From contig NZ_BSDI01000030.1 of the NCBI RefSeq assembly GCF_027923225.1, positions 91,198-155,197 on the forward strand: a stretch of 64,000 nucleotides of DNA, read 5' to 3'. Of this stretch, positions 51,195 through 60,964 are shown one piece after another; the stretch's first letter is position 1, and every line of letters begins with the position of its first letter. Origin of the DNA: Phytohabitans aurantiacus. GTDB lineage: Bacteria > Actinomycetota > Actinomycetes > Mycobacteriales > Micromonosporaceae. The position numbers were made by a program, and so were the translations under genes. The notes below the pieces were generated by a model, which was given only the letters and a program-made list of their open reading frames with translations, did no database searches and was not told the origin of the DNA.

Positions 51195-53320
51195 GTGCCC
51201 GTCCCGACGAGTTCCCGCTTCTTCTCCTCGGCGGTGGCGAACAGGCCGGACGGGGCGACGATCTTCGACTCCACGAAGGGCTCCTCGGTCGTGGGCAGCG
51301 GCTCCCGCGAGCGGATCGCCTTCCAACATACCCACATCGCGTTGGCGATGACGAGGATGACGAGGATCGCGAAGAGCGCCGACAATACACCGTCTACAGT
51401 GGAGTTGGTGACGACGGCGTTCATGTCGTCGAGGCTCTTGGCTGGTGCCAGTACCTCGCCGCGGTCGAGGGCGTCGGCGTACCGGTCGCGCTGGGCGAAG
51501 AAGCCGATCGCCGGGTTGTCGGAAAATACCTTCTGCCAGCTCGCGGTCAGCGTGACGGCGGCGTCCCACGCCAGCGGTACGGCGGTGACCCAGGCCCACT
51601 TGAGACGCCCGCTCTTCACCAGGATCGTCGTGGCGACCGCCAGAGCGACCGCGGCGAGGAGCTGGTTGGCGATACCGAACAGCGGGAAGAGCTGGTTGAT
51701 GCCGCCGAGTGGGTTGGTCACTCCGGTGTAGAGGAAGTAGCCCCAGGCGAGCACGACGACGGCGCTGGTGGCCCACAGTCCCGGCTTCCAGCTGACCCGC
51801 CCGATCGGCTTCCAGATGTTGCCGAGCGTGTCCTGCAGCATGAACCGGCCGACGCGGGTGCCGGCGTCCACTGTGGTCAGGATGAAGAGGGCCTCGAACA
51901 TGATGGCGAAGTGGTACCAGAATGCTTTCAGTGAGGCGCCGCCCAGTACAGAGGCGAAGATCTCGGACATGCCCACGGCGAGTGTGGGCGCGCCACCTGT
52001 TCGCGCGACGAGAGTCTGCTCTTCGACCGCCGCGGCGGCCGAGGTGAGCTCCTGGGGTGAGATGGTGAATCCCAGGTTGGCGACGGCGGCCGATGCGCTC
52101 TCCACTGTGGAGCCGACGACGCCGGCGGGTGAGTTCATCGCGAAGTAGAGGCCGGGTTCGAGGGCACAGGCCGCGATGAGCGCCATGACCGCGACGAACG
52201 ACTCCATCAGCATCGCACCGTAGCCGACGAGCCGCACCTGCGACTCCTTCTGGATCATCTTGGGCGTCGTGCCGGAGGAGATCAGCGCGTGGAATCCGGA
52301 CAGCGCGCCACAGGCGATGATGATGAAGACGAACGGGAAGAGTTCCCCCGAGAAGACCGGGCCGGTGCCGGTGCTCGCGAACTTCGTCACCGCCTCGGTC
52401 TGCAGCGCGGGGGCGGCGATGACGACGCCGATGGCGAGCAGGCCGATCGTGCCCACCTTCATGAACGTCGACAGGTAGTCACGCGGGGCGAGCAACATCC
52501 ACACCGGCAGCACCGAGGCGAAGAAGCCGTAGACGACCAGGCAGATCGCGAGCGTCTCGGGGCTGAGGGTGAACGTGTCGGCGAGGCCGGACTCCTGTAC
52601 CCAGCCGCCGGCAGCGATCGCGAGCAGCAGCAGCGCGACGCCGATGACGGTGGTCTCGATGACCCGGCCGGGCCGAAGTATCCGCAGGTAGAAGCCCATG
52701 AACAGGGCGATCGGGATGGTCATCGCGATCGAGAACGTGCCCCACGGAGACTTGGCCAGCGCGTTGACGACCACGAGCGCCAGTACCGCCAGCAGAATGA
52801 TCATGATGGAGAAGACGGCCACGAGTGCGGCGATACCGCCGACCGTGCCGATCTCGTCCCGCGCCATCTGCCCCAGGCTCTTGCCGTTGCGGCGCATCGA
52901 GAAGAACAGGATCACCATGTCCTGTACCGCGCCGGCGAAGATCACGCCGAAGACGATCCACATCGTGCCGGGCAGGTACCCCATCTGCGCGGCGAGCACG
53001 GGGCCGACCAGCGGGCCGGCGCCGGCGATCGCCGCGAAGTGGTGCCCGACCAGGATGCGGCGGTCGGTCGGCTGGTAGTCGATGCCGTTGTCGAGCCGCT
53101 CGCCCGGGGTGGCCCGGCGGTCGTCGACGCGCAGCACCTTGTTGGCGATGAAGCGGGCGTAGAACCGGTATGCGATCACGTACGAGGCGATGGCTGCGAT
53201 GACCAGCCAGACCGCGGAGATCTCTTCACCGCGGGACAGGGCGAGCACGCCCCAGGCCACGGCGCCGAGGATCGCTATGGCGGTCCAGATGATTACTGAG
53301 CGTAGTTTCAACCGGGACAA
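51191..53320 (-). CDS. cstA: CstA-type carbon starvation transporter
   Basis: A 709-residue membrane protein with about 16-18 helices. Conserved parts: HHFAAIAGAGPLVGPVLAAQMGY (quoted in part: HHFAAIAGAGPLVGPV), DMVILFFSMRRNGKSLGQMA, GFHALISSGTTPKM and DAGTRVGRFMLQD. CstA/BtsT proteins import pyruvate or peptides, usually when carbon is limiting. The TTG at 53320 follows GGGAGGCCCCG; no ATG or GTG start fits better. It forms a coupled pair with the ybdD-like gene and is divergent from the symporter. Confidence 0.92.
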   Translation of the reverse strand: MSRLKLRSVIIWTAIAILGAVAWGVLALSRGEEISAVWLVIAAIASYVIAYRFYARFIANKVLRVDDRRATPGERLDNGIDYQPTDRRILVGHHFAAIAGAGPLVGPVLAAQMGYLPGTMWIVFGVIFAGAVQDMVILFFSMRRNGKSLGQMARDEIGTVGGIAALVAVFSIMIILLAVLALVVVNALAKSPWGTFSIAMTIPIALFMGFYLRILRPGRVIETTVIGVALLLLAIAAGGWVQESGLADTFTLSPETLAICLVVYGFFASVLPVWMLLAPRDYLSTFMKVGTIGLLAIGVVIAAPALQTEAVTKFASTGTGPVFSGELFPFVFIIIACGALSGFHALISSGTTPKMIQKESQVRLVGYGAMLMESFVAVMALIAACALEPGLYFAMNSPAGVVGSTVESASAAVANLGFTISPQELTSAAAAVEEQTLVARTGGAPTLAVGMSEIFASVLGGASLKAFWYHFAIMFEALFILTTVDAGTRVGRFMLQDTLGNIWKPIGRVSWKPGLWATSAVVVLAWGYFLYTGVTNPLGGINQLFPLFGIANQLLAAVALAVATTILVKSGRLKWAWVTAVPLAWDAAVTLTASWQKVFSDNPAIGFFAQRDRYADALDRGEVLAPAKSLDDMNAVVTNSTVDGVLSALFAILVILVIANAMWVCWKAIRSREPLPTTEEPFVESKIVAPSGLFATAEEKKRELVGTGT

Positions 53321-53477
53321 CGGGGCCTCCCGAGGGTCAGCGGCGGAGCAGCGGGGTTACATGGCAGAGTTGCCGGACCTGTGGAACTGGTTTACCGGAG
53401 ATTTCTGCCGTGTTACGTGTGAACCAGATGCCGCTGGTGCGCAACATAGGGTCAAGTTCCCCAAGCGGGTGGTGATC

Positions 53478-54944
53478 ATGCCCGAGTCCGCGACCGTAGC
53501 CGCGTTCCTCGCCGTCGTCGGCGGTACGTCGCTGGTCGCTGTCGGCGCGCGCTGGTTCCGGCGGGACGACTCGCTGCCCACGCTGGAGGGCTGGGCCCTG
53601 GCGAACCGGCGGTTCGGGGCGCCCACCACCTGGTTCCTGCTCGGCGGGACGATCTACACGGCGTACACGTTTGCGGCCATGCCCGGGCTCGTGTACGGCA
53701 CCGGGGCGCTCGGGTTCTTCGCGCTCCCGTACACCGTGATCATCTACCCAATGGCGTTCGTGCTGCTGCCGCGGCTGTGGTCGGTGGCGCGCGAGCACGG
53801 GTACATCACGGTAGCCGACTACGTGAAGGGCCGGTACGACTCGGCGCCGCTCGCACTGGTGGTGGCGCTGACCGGGATCCTGGCCACGATGCCGTACATC
53901 GCGCTCCAACTGCTGGGCATCCGGGCGGTGCTGACGGCGGGTGGCCTGTACCCGCGCGGGCTGGCCGGCGACCTGGCCATGATCGCGGTGTTCGCGGTAC
54001 TGGCGGCCGCCACGTACCGCCACGGCCTGCGCGCCCCAGCGGTGATCTCGATCGTCAAGGGCGCGGCGATCTTCGGGGCGATCCTGGCCGTGGTGGCGGT
54101 CGTCCTCGACGAACTCGGTGGACCGGGGCGGATCTTCGAGAGCGCCGAGTCGCGGGACGCCGCCCTCACGCTCGACCCCGACCTGTACCCGGCTTTCGCC
54201 ACCCTGGCCATCGGGTCCGCGATGGCGCTGTTGATGTACCCGCACGTCCTGACCGCCGCGTTCGCCGCGTCCGGCCCGCGTACCCTGCGGAAAGTCACGA
54301 TCGCCCTCCCGGCCTGGACCGCGGTGCTGGGCCTGTTCGCGATGCTCGGGATCGCCGCGCTCGCGGCCGGCGTCGAGGCGCCGCCCGGCAACGCCGAATC
54401 GGCGGTGCCGCTGCTGGTCGAGCAGCTCATGCCGGCGGCGCTCACCGGAGTGCTCTTCGGGGCGTTCGTCGTCGGCGCGCTCGTGCCCGCGGCGGTGATG
54501 TCGATCGCGGCGGCGACGGCCTTCGTGCGGAACATCTACGTCGAGTACTTCCACCCGACCGCCACGCCGAAGCATCAGACCCGGATCGCGCAGCTCGTTT
54601 CGCTGACCGCCAAGGTGGGCGCGGTCGCGTTCGTGCTGGGCCTGCGCAACCAGGACGCCATCAACCTGCAACTGCTTGGTGGCGTCTGGATCCTGCAGAC
54701 GTTTCCGGCGGTCGCGATCGGTCTTTTCACCACGTGGCTGCACAGAAATGCGCTGCTCGCCGGCTGGGCGGTCGGCATGGTCAGCGGCACGCTGCTGGTG
54801 GTGTGGGGCGGCTTTTCGGCGGTGGTTTCCGTGGCGGGTGTCCCGATGTACGCGGCGCTGGTCGCCTTCCTGCTCAACCTCGCCGTCGCCGTCGGCCTGA
54901 CGCCGTACTTCACCGCCGCCCGGACGGCGGTGCGAGCATCATGA
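53478..54944 (+). CDS. Sodium:solute symporter family protein
   Basis: A 488-residue SSS-family carrier with 12-13 helices. The motifs WALANRRFGAPTTWFLLGGTIYTAYTF (short form WFLLGGTIYTAYTFAA), GYITVADYVKGRYDS and VEQLMPAALTGVLFGAF are characteristic of the family. The relation to MctC-like monocarboxylate carriers is likely but unproved; divergence from cstA would make a pyruvate/organic-acid locus. Start ATG at 53478; GTGs at 53469 and 53472 are possible. Stop overlaps the sigma factor ATG. Confidence 0.85.
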   Translation: MPESATVAAFLAVVGGTSLVAVGARWFRRDDSLPTLEGWALANRRFGAPTTWFLLGGTIYTAYTFAAMPGLVYGTGALGFFALPYTVIIYPMAFVLLPRLWSVAREHGYITVADYVKGRYDSAPLALVVALTGILATMPYIALQLLGIRAVLTAGGLYPRGLAGDLAMIAVFAVLAAATYRHGLRAPAVISIVKGAAIFGAILAVVAVVLDELGGPGRIFESAESRDAALTLDPDLYPAFATLAIGSAMALLMYPHVLTAAFAASGPRTLRKVTIALPAWTAVLGLFAMLGIAALAAGVEAPPGNAESAVPLLVEQLMPAALTGVLFGAFVVGALVPAAVMSIAAATAFVRNIYVEYFHPTATPKHQTRIAQLVSLTAKVGAVAFVLGLRNQDAINLQLLGGVWILQTFPAVAIGLFTTWLHRNALLAGWAVGMVSGTLLVVWGGFSAVVSVAGVPMYAALVAFLLNLAVAVGLTPYFTAARTAVRAS

Positions 54945-55453
54945 CGCCGATCGAGGTCGCCGCCGACCAGGACACGGCGCTCGCCGAGATCTTCCACTCC
55001 CAGTACGGGGCGATGCTGCGACTTGCGGTGCTTCTCGGTGCCGACGACGCCGAAGACATCGTGGCCGAGGCGTTCTATCAGCTGTACCGGCGCTGGAAAA
55101 AGCTGCGCGAGACCCAGGCCGCGGTTCCGTACCTGCGTTCCGTGGTCTGCAACCTCACCCGGATGCGCCTTCGCCACCTCCAGGTCGTGCGCAAACACTC
55201 CACTCCGGACGCCACCGAGCGGCCCGGCAGCTCCGCGGAGGCCGAGGCGCTGCTCCAGGACGATCAGCGGGCGCTGGTGGCGGCTCTCAAGCAGCTACCG
55301 ACCCGGCAGCGGGAGGCGCTCGTTCTGCGACACTGGCTGGGCCTGCGGGAAGCCGAAATCGCCGCCGCGATGGGCATTTCCTGTGGAGCCGTGAAATCAC
55401 ATACCTCGCGCGGGATGGCCGCCCTCACGCGCGTGCTGGAGGAAAGACGATGA
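54941..55453 (+). CDS. ECF-type RNA polymerase sigma factor
   Basis: 170 residues of the SigE/SigM-like ECF group. Region 2 is FHSQYGAMLRLAVLLGADDAEDIVAEAF, reduced here to its core LGADDAEDIVAEAF; region 4 is LPTRQREALVLRHWLGLREAEIAAAMG plus GAVKSHTSRGMAAL. It overlaps both neighbours by 4 nt: the symporter stop upstream and the membrane protein start downstream. The downstream single-pass protein sits where an anti-sigma factor would. Confidence 0.9.
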   Translation: MTPIEVAADQDTALAEIFHSQYGAMLRLAVLLGADDAEDIVAEAFYQLYRRWKKLRETQAAVPYLRSVVCNLTRMRLRHLQVVRKHSTPDATERPGSSAEAEALLQDDQRALVAALKQLPTRQREALVLRHWLGLREAEIAAAMGISCGAVKSHTSRGMAALTRVLEERR

Positions 55454-55734
55454 CAACCGGCAGTACCGAGGAACGCTTGCGGGAGACGCTGGACGCGCTC
55501 GCGGCGCAGGTCGACGCGGCGCCGCCCGCGTACGGGCCAGCGCACGCGCAGTGGCGGCGGCGGGAGCGCCGGCGTCGTCTCATCCTCGCCGTACTGATCG
55601 CGATCGTCTTCGCCGTCGCCGATCTGATCGGGCTGTGGGCGCTCAACCAGGCGCCGGACCGGACGCCGGTCATCTTCGACGATCGCACCCGCATCAACGA
55701 GCCGGTTTCGCCGGCCGGCGTCAACCCGCCCTAG
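55450..55734 (+). CDS. Small single-pass membrane protein next to the sigma gene
   Basis: 94 residues: cytoplasmic N-terminus (ETLDALAAQVDAAPPAY), Arg-rich stop sequence, one membrane helix (ILAVLIAIVFAVADLIGLWAL) and a short outer tail. Overlaps the sigma factor stop (ATGA). Its place and layout suggest an anti-sigma factor of unusual small size, but no zinc-binding anti-sigma motif is present. Confidence 0.75.
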   Translation: MTTGSTEERLRETLDALAAQVDAAPPAYGPAHAQWRRRERRRRLILAVLIAIVFAVADLIGLWALNQAPDRTPVIFDDRTRINEPVSPAGVNPP

Positions 55735-55787
55735 GACGATGGCGCCGTGGTGGCGTGACGAGAGCGCGCGCTTCTAGGTTGGCGGCC

Positions 55788-56252
55788 ATGATCAAGCTTC
55801 GCAGAGTGCTGACGGTGCTCGCCGCCGTGGTGGCAATCATCGGTGCGACCGGTGCGCCGGCCCTCGCCGTCGACGACGGCTTCTACACCACCAGCGCCAC
55901 ACCCAGTAACTGCCCCGCGTCCAGTTGGGGACCCAACTATCCCGCCGGCTATCTCTACTTTGTGGACTACGGCGAGGGTGACCTCAGCAACCCGGACAAG
56001 AACGACGACTACCTTCTCATCAAGGACACCTGCGCCGATGGCGACGGCGTGGTCGCGTTCGCCTGGCACAAGGGCGTGAAGAAGGGGCCCAAGTACCACG
56101 GGAAGGGCTACGACGAGTACGTGGTCTGGGATCCGTTCGGCAACGTCGCCGCCGGTGAGCGGATCGGCATCCAGGTCTGCTCCCAGAACGGATCGGGCGG
56201 TACGCCGTACGACTGCGGAAGTATCATCTACCGCACGAGCCAGGACGGCTGA
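55788..56252 (+). CDS. Secreted protein of unknown function
   Basis: 154 residues with a clear signal peptide (MIKLRRVLTVLAAVVAIIGATG, cleavage likely after PALA). The mature part has four Cys, probably two disulphides, many aromatic residues and a basic patch WHKGVKKGPKYHGKGYDEYV. No family recognised; the look is of a small actinobacterial exported protein. ATG at 55788. The stop precedes a perfect palindrome. Confidence 0.75.
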   Translation: MIKLRRVLTVLAAVVAIIGATGAPALAVDDGFYTTSATPSNCPASSWGPNYPAGYLYFVDYGEGDLSNPDKNDDYLLIKDTCADGDGVVAFAWHKGVKKGPKYHGKGYDEYVVWDPFGNVAAGERIGIQVCSQNGSGGTPYDCGSIIYRTSQDG

Positions 56253-56258
56253 CCCTTT

Positions 56259-56314
56259 CGTGATCAGGGCGTCCCTCAAGTCGTTAGAACGACTTGAGGG
56301 ACGCCCTGATCACG
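56259..56314. terminator. Palindrome family GTGATCAGGGCGTCCC, copy 2
   Basis: Perfect 27-nt arms starting CGTGATCAGGGCGTCCCTCA around AG. It begins 7 nt after the secreted protein stop and contains the TGA of the convergent beta-galactosidase gene (56310-56312). Shared with 9414-9469. Likely bidirectional stop. Confidence 0.8.
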
Positions 56315-58967
56315 GTGTCGTTAGGTGGATGGCGCGCAGAGCGGGCTCCGCGGGGCCGGCCGTGCCGCGTAGCAGCAGCGTCAGCCGGGTGCCGGTGGCG
56401 GCCCAGGCGCCCGGTACCCACAGAATCTCGGCGTCGCCACCGGAGAAGCGTGGCCGTGCCGGGTCGTCGAGCCACACCCGCCCGATGCACTCGCCGGCGG
56501 CCCAGCCGGTCGCCCGTACCTGCGCACCCGCCAGCCGGATGACCCAGCCCACAGTGGACGGTGGCAGGTCGACGTCGAGCCAGGTCTCCTCGCCCGCTTC
56601 GAGACTGACCGGCAGCTCGACCGCCGCACCGGCGGAGACCGTGTTCGCGTACGCCGTCAGCGCCGCGTCGTCTTCGACCGCGCAGGACCAGCCGGTGACC
56701 GGCCGCAGGCCGAGCAACTCCGCCCGTACGCCCGGACCGCTGGGGTTGTGCGGCATCGTCACCGACACGCGATCCGTGCCCGCCGGCAGTAGCAGCCACG
56801 GGTTTTCGGGGTGGACGGTCACCGCCGCACCACCGTCGACCGCGACCCGCACCGGTTCGGCCAGGCCGGCCAGGTGCAGCGCCGAATCGCCACTACCGGG
56901 GATCACCCGGGTGTACGTCGTGGGAAGCCCCACCCGGGTGCTGCTCCAACCGCCGAGCGTACGCGTCGGGGCGGGCTGGCCGGCCCACTGCTCGTCGCCG
57001 CTGACGGTCCACAGTGCCGACAGGTCACGCACCGACTCGACCGTCCACACGGTACCGAGACCGCGTAGGGCGCCGAGCTTCAACGCGGGCAGGCGGTCGT
57101 CGTCGAAGTTGGCGTGTCCCCAGATCTCGACCGTGGCCCGCACGTCGGCAGTACCAGACACGTCGCGCACGTCGATCCGCTCCGTGCCGCCGAAGCCGGC
57201 GATCGTCGGGCTGACCCGGCCCGCGATCGACAGATCGGTCATGTCGGCGGCGCCGACGATGAGCAACTCGTCGATCCCGGTCAGGTCGGCCGTCGTGGTG
57301 TACGTGCCGCGTCCACGGTAGACACCCAGCGACTCCAGAGCCGGCGGCAGCTCGTGCTCCGTGACAGCCGCGACCACCGACGCGCCGGAGGAGTGCGCGG
57401 CAGCGGTCGCGGTGACGGCAGCCGGTTCCGCCGGCGCGCCGGCACGGCGCAGGGCCGACAGCACATCGGTGCCGGCGGTGGGGCGGCCCGCTCCCGGTGC
57501 GGGAGCCACGTCGGTGACGCCGTCGGCGTGTAGCGCGGTGAGCCGGGCCGCTTCCGCCGGCGGCACCACCACGAGCGTCACGCCTGTGCCGGGCACGTCG
57601 ACGGTCGTGCCCACCGGGATGACGAGCGGTGGGTGTCCAGAAAGGACGACCGTCACCGGTACGGCGGAGGAGAAGGCGAGCGCCAAGCGCCCGTCTTCGG
57701 CGGCCACCGCGACCAGGTCGGCCGAGGCCAGGGACAGCGTCAGCTCGGCGCCCCACTGTCGCAGCGGGACGTCGAGCAGCACCAGCGGGCACGCGTCGCC
57801 GGGTACCTCGATCGTCACCCCGTCCAGCGTCGCCGTGCCGGATTCGGCGCCCAGGTTGGGCAGTGCGAGCAACTGCCCGCCGCCGTCGAGGTCGAGCGCC
57901 GCCAGCGTGGTACTGGTCGGAAAGTCAGCCGTGACCTCGAAACGCGGCACCCCCGACGTGGCAAGCGCCAGCCGCGCTCCGAGCGCGTCGACGACCCGTG
58001 CCAGCACCTGCGCCTCGACGAACTCCGCCCGCTCCACGCCGGTCGACGAGACGTAGCCGCCGAAGTCGTAGCCGTGGCTCATCAGGTTGCCCGGCGCGCC
58101 CCAGTTGCCGCTCGACGGCGTGTACCCGAAGTTCCAGCCGGACGACTGGAGGTACGGTGCGATCAGCGACGCGCCGCTGGCCAGCAACCGCCGCAGCGTG
58201 CGGTGCCGCCGGTTCGTCTCCGTCACCAGCAGCGGCAGCCCGCGGTCGGCGAGCAGGCCCGCGTACCGGCGCACCTCGCCCTCGATGTGCGGCGAGTCGT
58301 CGTCGGGGTAGAAGTTGCAGGCCGGTACGACACCGGCCACGTCACCGGTGGCCCCGGCCAGGTCACCCTGCCCCGCACACGCGATCATCGGCACGGTGAT
58401 GCCGTAGTTGACTGACTGGTCACGCAGCGCGGTGATGTATCCCGTGCGGTCGGCACAGTCGAAGAAGTCCAGCTCGTTTTCGAGCTGCACCATGATGACC
58501 GGGCCGCCGTTGGTGTATTGCCGTTCGGCGATCAGCGGCAGCACCTGGTCGAACCAGGCGCGTACCTGTGCGAGGTACCGCGGCTCGCTCTGCCGCACCC
58601 GCAGCTGCGGGTCGAGGCCCAGCCACGCCGGCAGCGCGCCACCGTCCCATTCGGAGCAGATGTAGGGGCCGGGCCGCGCGATGACGTACAGCCCGGCGGC
58701 GTGCGCCAGATCCAGGAAGGTGGCGACGTCACGCCGGCCCTCGAACGACCACTCGCCGGGCGCCGTCTCGTGAAAGTTCCACGGCAGGTACACGTCGACG
58801 CACGTGTATCCGGACGCCCGCACCTGCGCCAGCCGCGCGGCCCACTCCTCGCGCGGTAGGCGGAAGTAGAACAGCGAGGCGCAGAGCACCAGCCTGGGCT
58901 GGCCGCCGATCCGGATGCCACGGGCGTCGAGCTCGACGCCGCTCCTCACAATGGTCTGAACGCTCAC
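56310..58967 (-). CDS. GH35 beta-galactosidase
   Basis: An 885-residue glycoside hydrolase. The N-terminal barrel has LFYFRLPREEWAARL, CVDVYLPWNFHE, RPGPYICSEWDGGALPAWL (RPGPYICSEWDGG) and the acid/base region VIMVQLENELDFF; the nucleophile Glu is in LLVTETNRR. C-terminal beta domains (two jelly-roll-like) follow. No signal peptide, so it cleaves sugar imported by the ABC system. GTG at 58967 overlaps the stop of the permease gene (GTGA). Reads last in the operon. Confidence 0.88.
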   Translation of the reverse strand: MSVQTIVRSGVELDARGIRIGGQPRLVLCASLFYFRLPREEWAARLAQVRASGYTCVDVYLPWNFHETAPGEWSFEGRRDVATFLDLAHAAGLYVIARPGPYICSEWDGGALPAWLGLDPQLRVRQSEPRYLAQVRAWFDQVLPLIAERQYTNGGPVIMVQLENELDFFDCADRTGYITALRDQSVNYGITVPMIACAGQGDLAGATGDVAGVVPACNFYPDDDSPHIEGEVRRYAGLLADRGLPLLVTETNRRHRTLRRLLASGASLIAPYLQSSGWNFGYTPSSGNWGAPGNLMSHGYDFGGYVSSTGVERAEFVEAQVLARVVDALGARLALATSGVPRFEVTADFPTSTTLAALDLDGGGQLLALPNLGAESGTATLDGVTIEVPGDACPLVLLDVPLRQWGAELTLSLASADLVAVAAEDGRLALAFSSAVPVTVVLSGHPPLVIPVGTTVDVPGTGVTLVVVPPAEAARLTALHADGVTDVAPAPGAGRPTAGTDVLSALRRAGAPAEPAAVTATAAAHSSGASVVAAVTEHELPPALESLGVYRGRGTYTTTADLTGIDELLIVGAADMTDLSIAGRVSPTIAGFGGTERIDVRDVSGTADVRATVEIWGHANFDDDRLPALKLGALRGLGTVWTVESVRDLSALWTVSGDEQWAGQPAPTRTLGGWSSTRVGLPTTYTRVIPGSGDSALHLAGLAEPVRVAVDGGAAVTVHPENPWLLLPAGTDRVSVTMPHNPSGPGVRAELLGLRPVTGWSCAVEDDAALTAYANTVSAGAAVELPVSLEAGEETWLDVDLPPSTVGWVIRLAGAQVRATGWAAGECIGRVWLDDPARPRFSGGDAEILWVPGAWAATGTRLTLLLRGTAGPAEPALRAIHLTTP

Positions 58968-59866
58968 TTGACCCCCGCGCTTCCACCGCTGATGTCCATC
59001 TCGTACAGGTACCGCTGGCCCAAGTAGTACACGATGATCATGGGCAGCGTGAGCAGGATCGAACCCACCATCACCAGGTTCCATGGTGGCGCCTGCATCG
59101 CCGCCGAGGTGCTGCTGATGTACTGGATGCCGAGTGCCAGCGGCATCTTCGACTCGTCGTTCAGGTAGATCAGCGGACCCATGAAGTCACCCCACGTGTA
59201 TGTGAGGGTGAAGATGCCGATGGCGATGAGGGCTGGCATCAACATCGGCAACATGATCCGGCGGTAGACGCCGAAGAAGCCCAGACCGTCGATCATGGCG
59301 GCCTCGTCGATCTCCTTGGGCAGCCGCGACACGAACTGCCGCACCAGGAACACGTTGAACCCGTTCGAGAAGAAGTTCGGGATGATCAGCGGCAGGAACG
59401 TGTTGATCCAGCCCAGCTCCTTGAACAGGATGAACTGCGGGATCATCGTGATCTGGGTCGGGATCATCATCGTCGCGATGACCACCATGAAGAGCGCGTT
59501 CTTTCCGGGTGCCCGCAGGCGCGCGAAGGCGTACCCGATCAACCCGCTGGAAAGCATCTGCCCAGCCACCGCGAAGAGCGAGATGATTACGGAGTTCAGC
59601 AGGAAACGGCCCATCGGCAGGCTGGTGTCGAAGACCCGGGTGAAGTTCTCCCAGTGGAACTCGCGGGGGATGATCGAGAACGCGTTGGCGTTGACTGTCT
59701 GATCAGACGACAGCGCGATCGACACCACCAGCACCAGCGGCACGCTCAGTACCGCTGAGACGATCATCAGCGTCGCGTACGTGAAGGGTGTGGCGCGGAA
59801 AGCGCGTGGGGTGCGGGTCTCCTTGGCCGTCGGCCGGTCGACGGCGACGTCGGTCAGGACCGCCAT
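58964..59866 (-). CDS. Carbohydrate ABC transporter permease (MalG type)
   Basis: A 300-residue CUT1-family inner membrane subunit with six helices. The EAA loop is EIDEAAMIDGLGFFGVYRRIMLP. ATG at 59866 overlaps the stop of the first permease (TGATG), and its own stop overlaps the beta-galactosidase GTG. No ATPase gene is in the cluster, so a shared MsiK-type ATPase is expected, as usual in actinomycetes. Confidence 0.92.
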   Translation of the reverse strand: MAVLTDVAVDRPTAKETRTPRAFRATPFTYATLMIVSAVLSVPLVLVVSIALSSDQTVNANAFSIIPREFHWENFTRVFDTSLPMGRFLLNSVIISLFAVAGQMLSSGLIGYAFARLRAPGKNALFMVVIATMMIPTQITMIPQFILFKELGWINTFLPLIIPNFFSNGFNVFLVRQFVSRLPKEIDEAAMIDGLGFFGVYRRIMLPMLMPALIAIGIFTLTYTWGDFMGPLIYLNDESKMPLALGIQYISSTSAAMQAPPWNLVMVGSILLTLPMIIVYYLGQRYLYEMDISGGSAGVK

Positions 59867-60837
59867 CACTTCACCTCCGTCTCGTAGAAGACCCACTTAC
59901 GGGCGGTCCGGAAGGCGATGAGCGTGAAGCCGAGGATCACCAGGAACAGCAGCCACGAGATCGCCGACGCGTATCCCATGTGGTAGAAGGCGAACGCCTG
60001 GTCGAAGAGGAACGGCACCATCATCACGCTGGCCTCTTCCGGCGCCTGGGTGGCGCCCCGGGTCAGCACGTACACCTGCGAGAAGACCTGGAACGCGCCG
60101 ATGATGCCCATCACGAGGTTGAAGAAGATGATCGGCGTGAGCTGCGGGACGGTGATGCTCCAGAACTGCCGCATCGGGCTGGCACCGTCCACTTCGGCCG
60201 CCTCGTAAAGCTCCTTCGGGATGCCTTTCATAGCCGCGAGCAGCAGGACGGTCGCGCTACCGACGCCCCAGATCGACAGCAGGATCAGCGACGGCTTCAC
60301 CCAGGTCGGGTCCAGCAGCCACGTCGGGCCGGGGATGCCGGCGAGGCCGAGCAGGTCGTTGAGCGGCCCAGACGGCATCAGCACCATCTTGAAGACCATC
60401 GCGGCCGCTACCAGCGGCACCAGCGTTGGCAGGTAGATGAGGGTGCGGAACAGCTTGCGCGCCCGCACCTGCTTGTTGAGCAGGTTGGCGAGCCAGAGCC
60501 CGATCAGCAGACCGAGCGGCACCGAGATCGCCGAGTAGTAGATGGTGTTCTTGAGCGCCGTCCAGAAGACCGGGTCCTCGGTCAGCAGTTGGCGGTAGTT
60601 GTCCAACCCCACGAAGTTGGGTGTGGTGAACGAGTCCCAGTCGGTCAGCGAGAGGTAGATGGAAGCCACCATCGGCCCGAAAAGGAACACCAGGAAGCCG
60701 ACGATCCATGGCGAGGCGAAGAGATAGAACCAGAGCGCCTCCTTGCGCCGGCGGCTGCGCAGCCCCGCCAGACGCGTGGGAGCCGACCCCGGGGCGGCAC
60801 CAGCGCGTGCCGGTGCCGCCTCCGCGAGATTGGTCAT
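59866..60837 (-). CDS. Carbohydrate ABC transporter permease (MalF type)
   Basis: A 323-residue CUT1-family subunit with six helices. The EAA loop is ELYEAAEVDGASPMRQFWSITVP. The ATG and its ribosome binding site (GGGCGGCGGCGC) lie in the right arm of a repeated element that also supplies the start of the M48 protease gene. Separated from the binding-protein gene by that repeat. Confidence 0.92.
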   Translation of the reverse strand: MTNLAEAAPARAGAAPGSAPTRLAGLRSRRRKEALWFYLFASPWIVGFLVFLFGPMVASIYLSLTDWDSFTTPNFVGLDNYRQLLTEDPVFWTALKNTIYYSAISVPLGLLIGLWLANLLNKQVRARKLFRTLIYLPTLVPLVAAAMVFKMVLMPSGPLNDLLGLAGIPGPTWLLDPTWVKPSLILLSIWGVGSATVLLLAAMKGIPKELYEAAEVDGASPMRQFWSITVPQLTPIIFFNLVMGIIGAFQVFSQVYVLTRGATQAPEEASVMMVPFLFDQAFAFYHMGYASAISWLLFLVILGFTLIAFRTARKWVFYETEVK

Positions 60838-60949
60838 GCGCCGCCGCCCGCAGCCGGCCTGAAGTCGAGGGAGCGTAGCGACCGAGCGGAAGGTCGGCTA
60901 CAGGGCGACCCGAAAGGCGCATGACCCGCGCGAGCGTAGCGAGTGCCAG
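60832..60949 (-). repeat. Start-codon-bearing repeat, copy B
   Basis: About 118 bp, complement of the element at 2144-2262, with internal GGGTCATGCGCC and terminal GGCGCATGACC inverted arms. The ATG of the MalF-type permease (60837-60835) lies in the terminal arm. Located between the binding-protein and permease genes of one operon. Confidence 0.85.
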
Positions 60950-60964
60950 GTGACTCAGTCATCG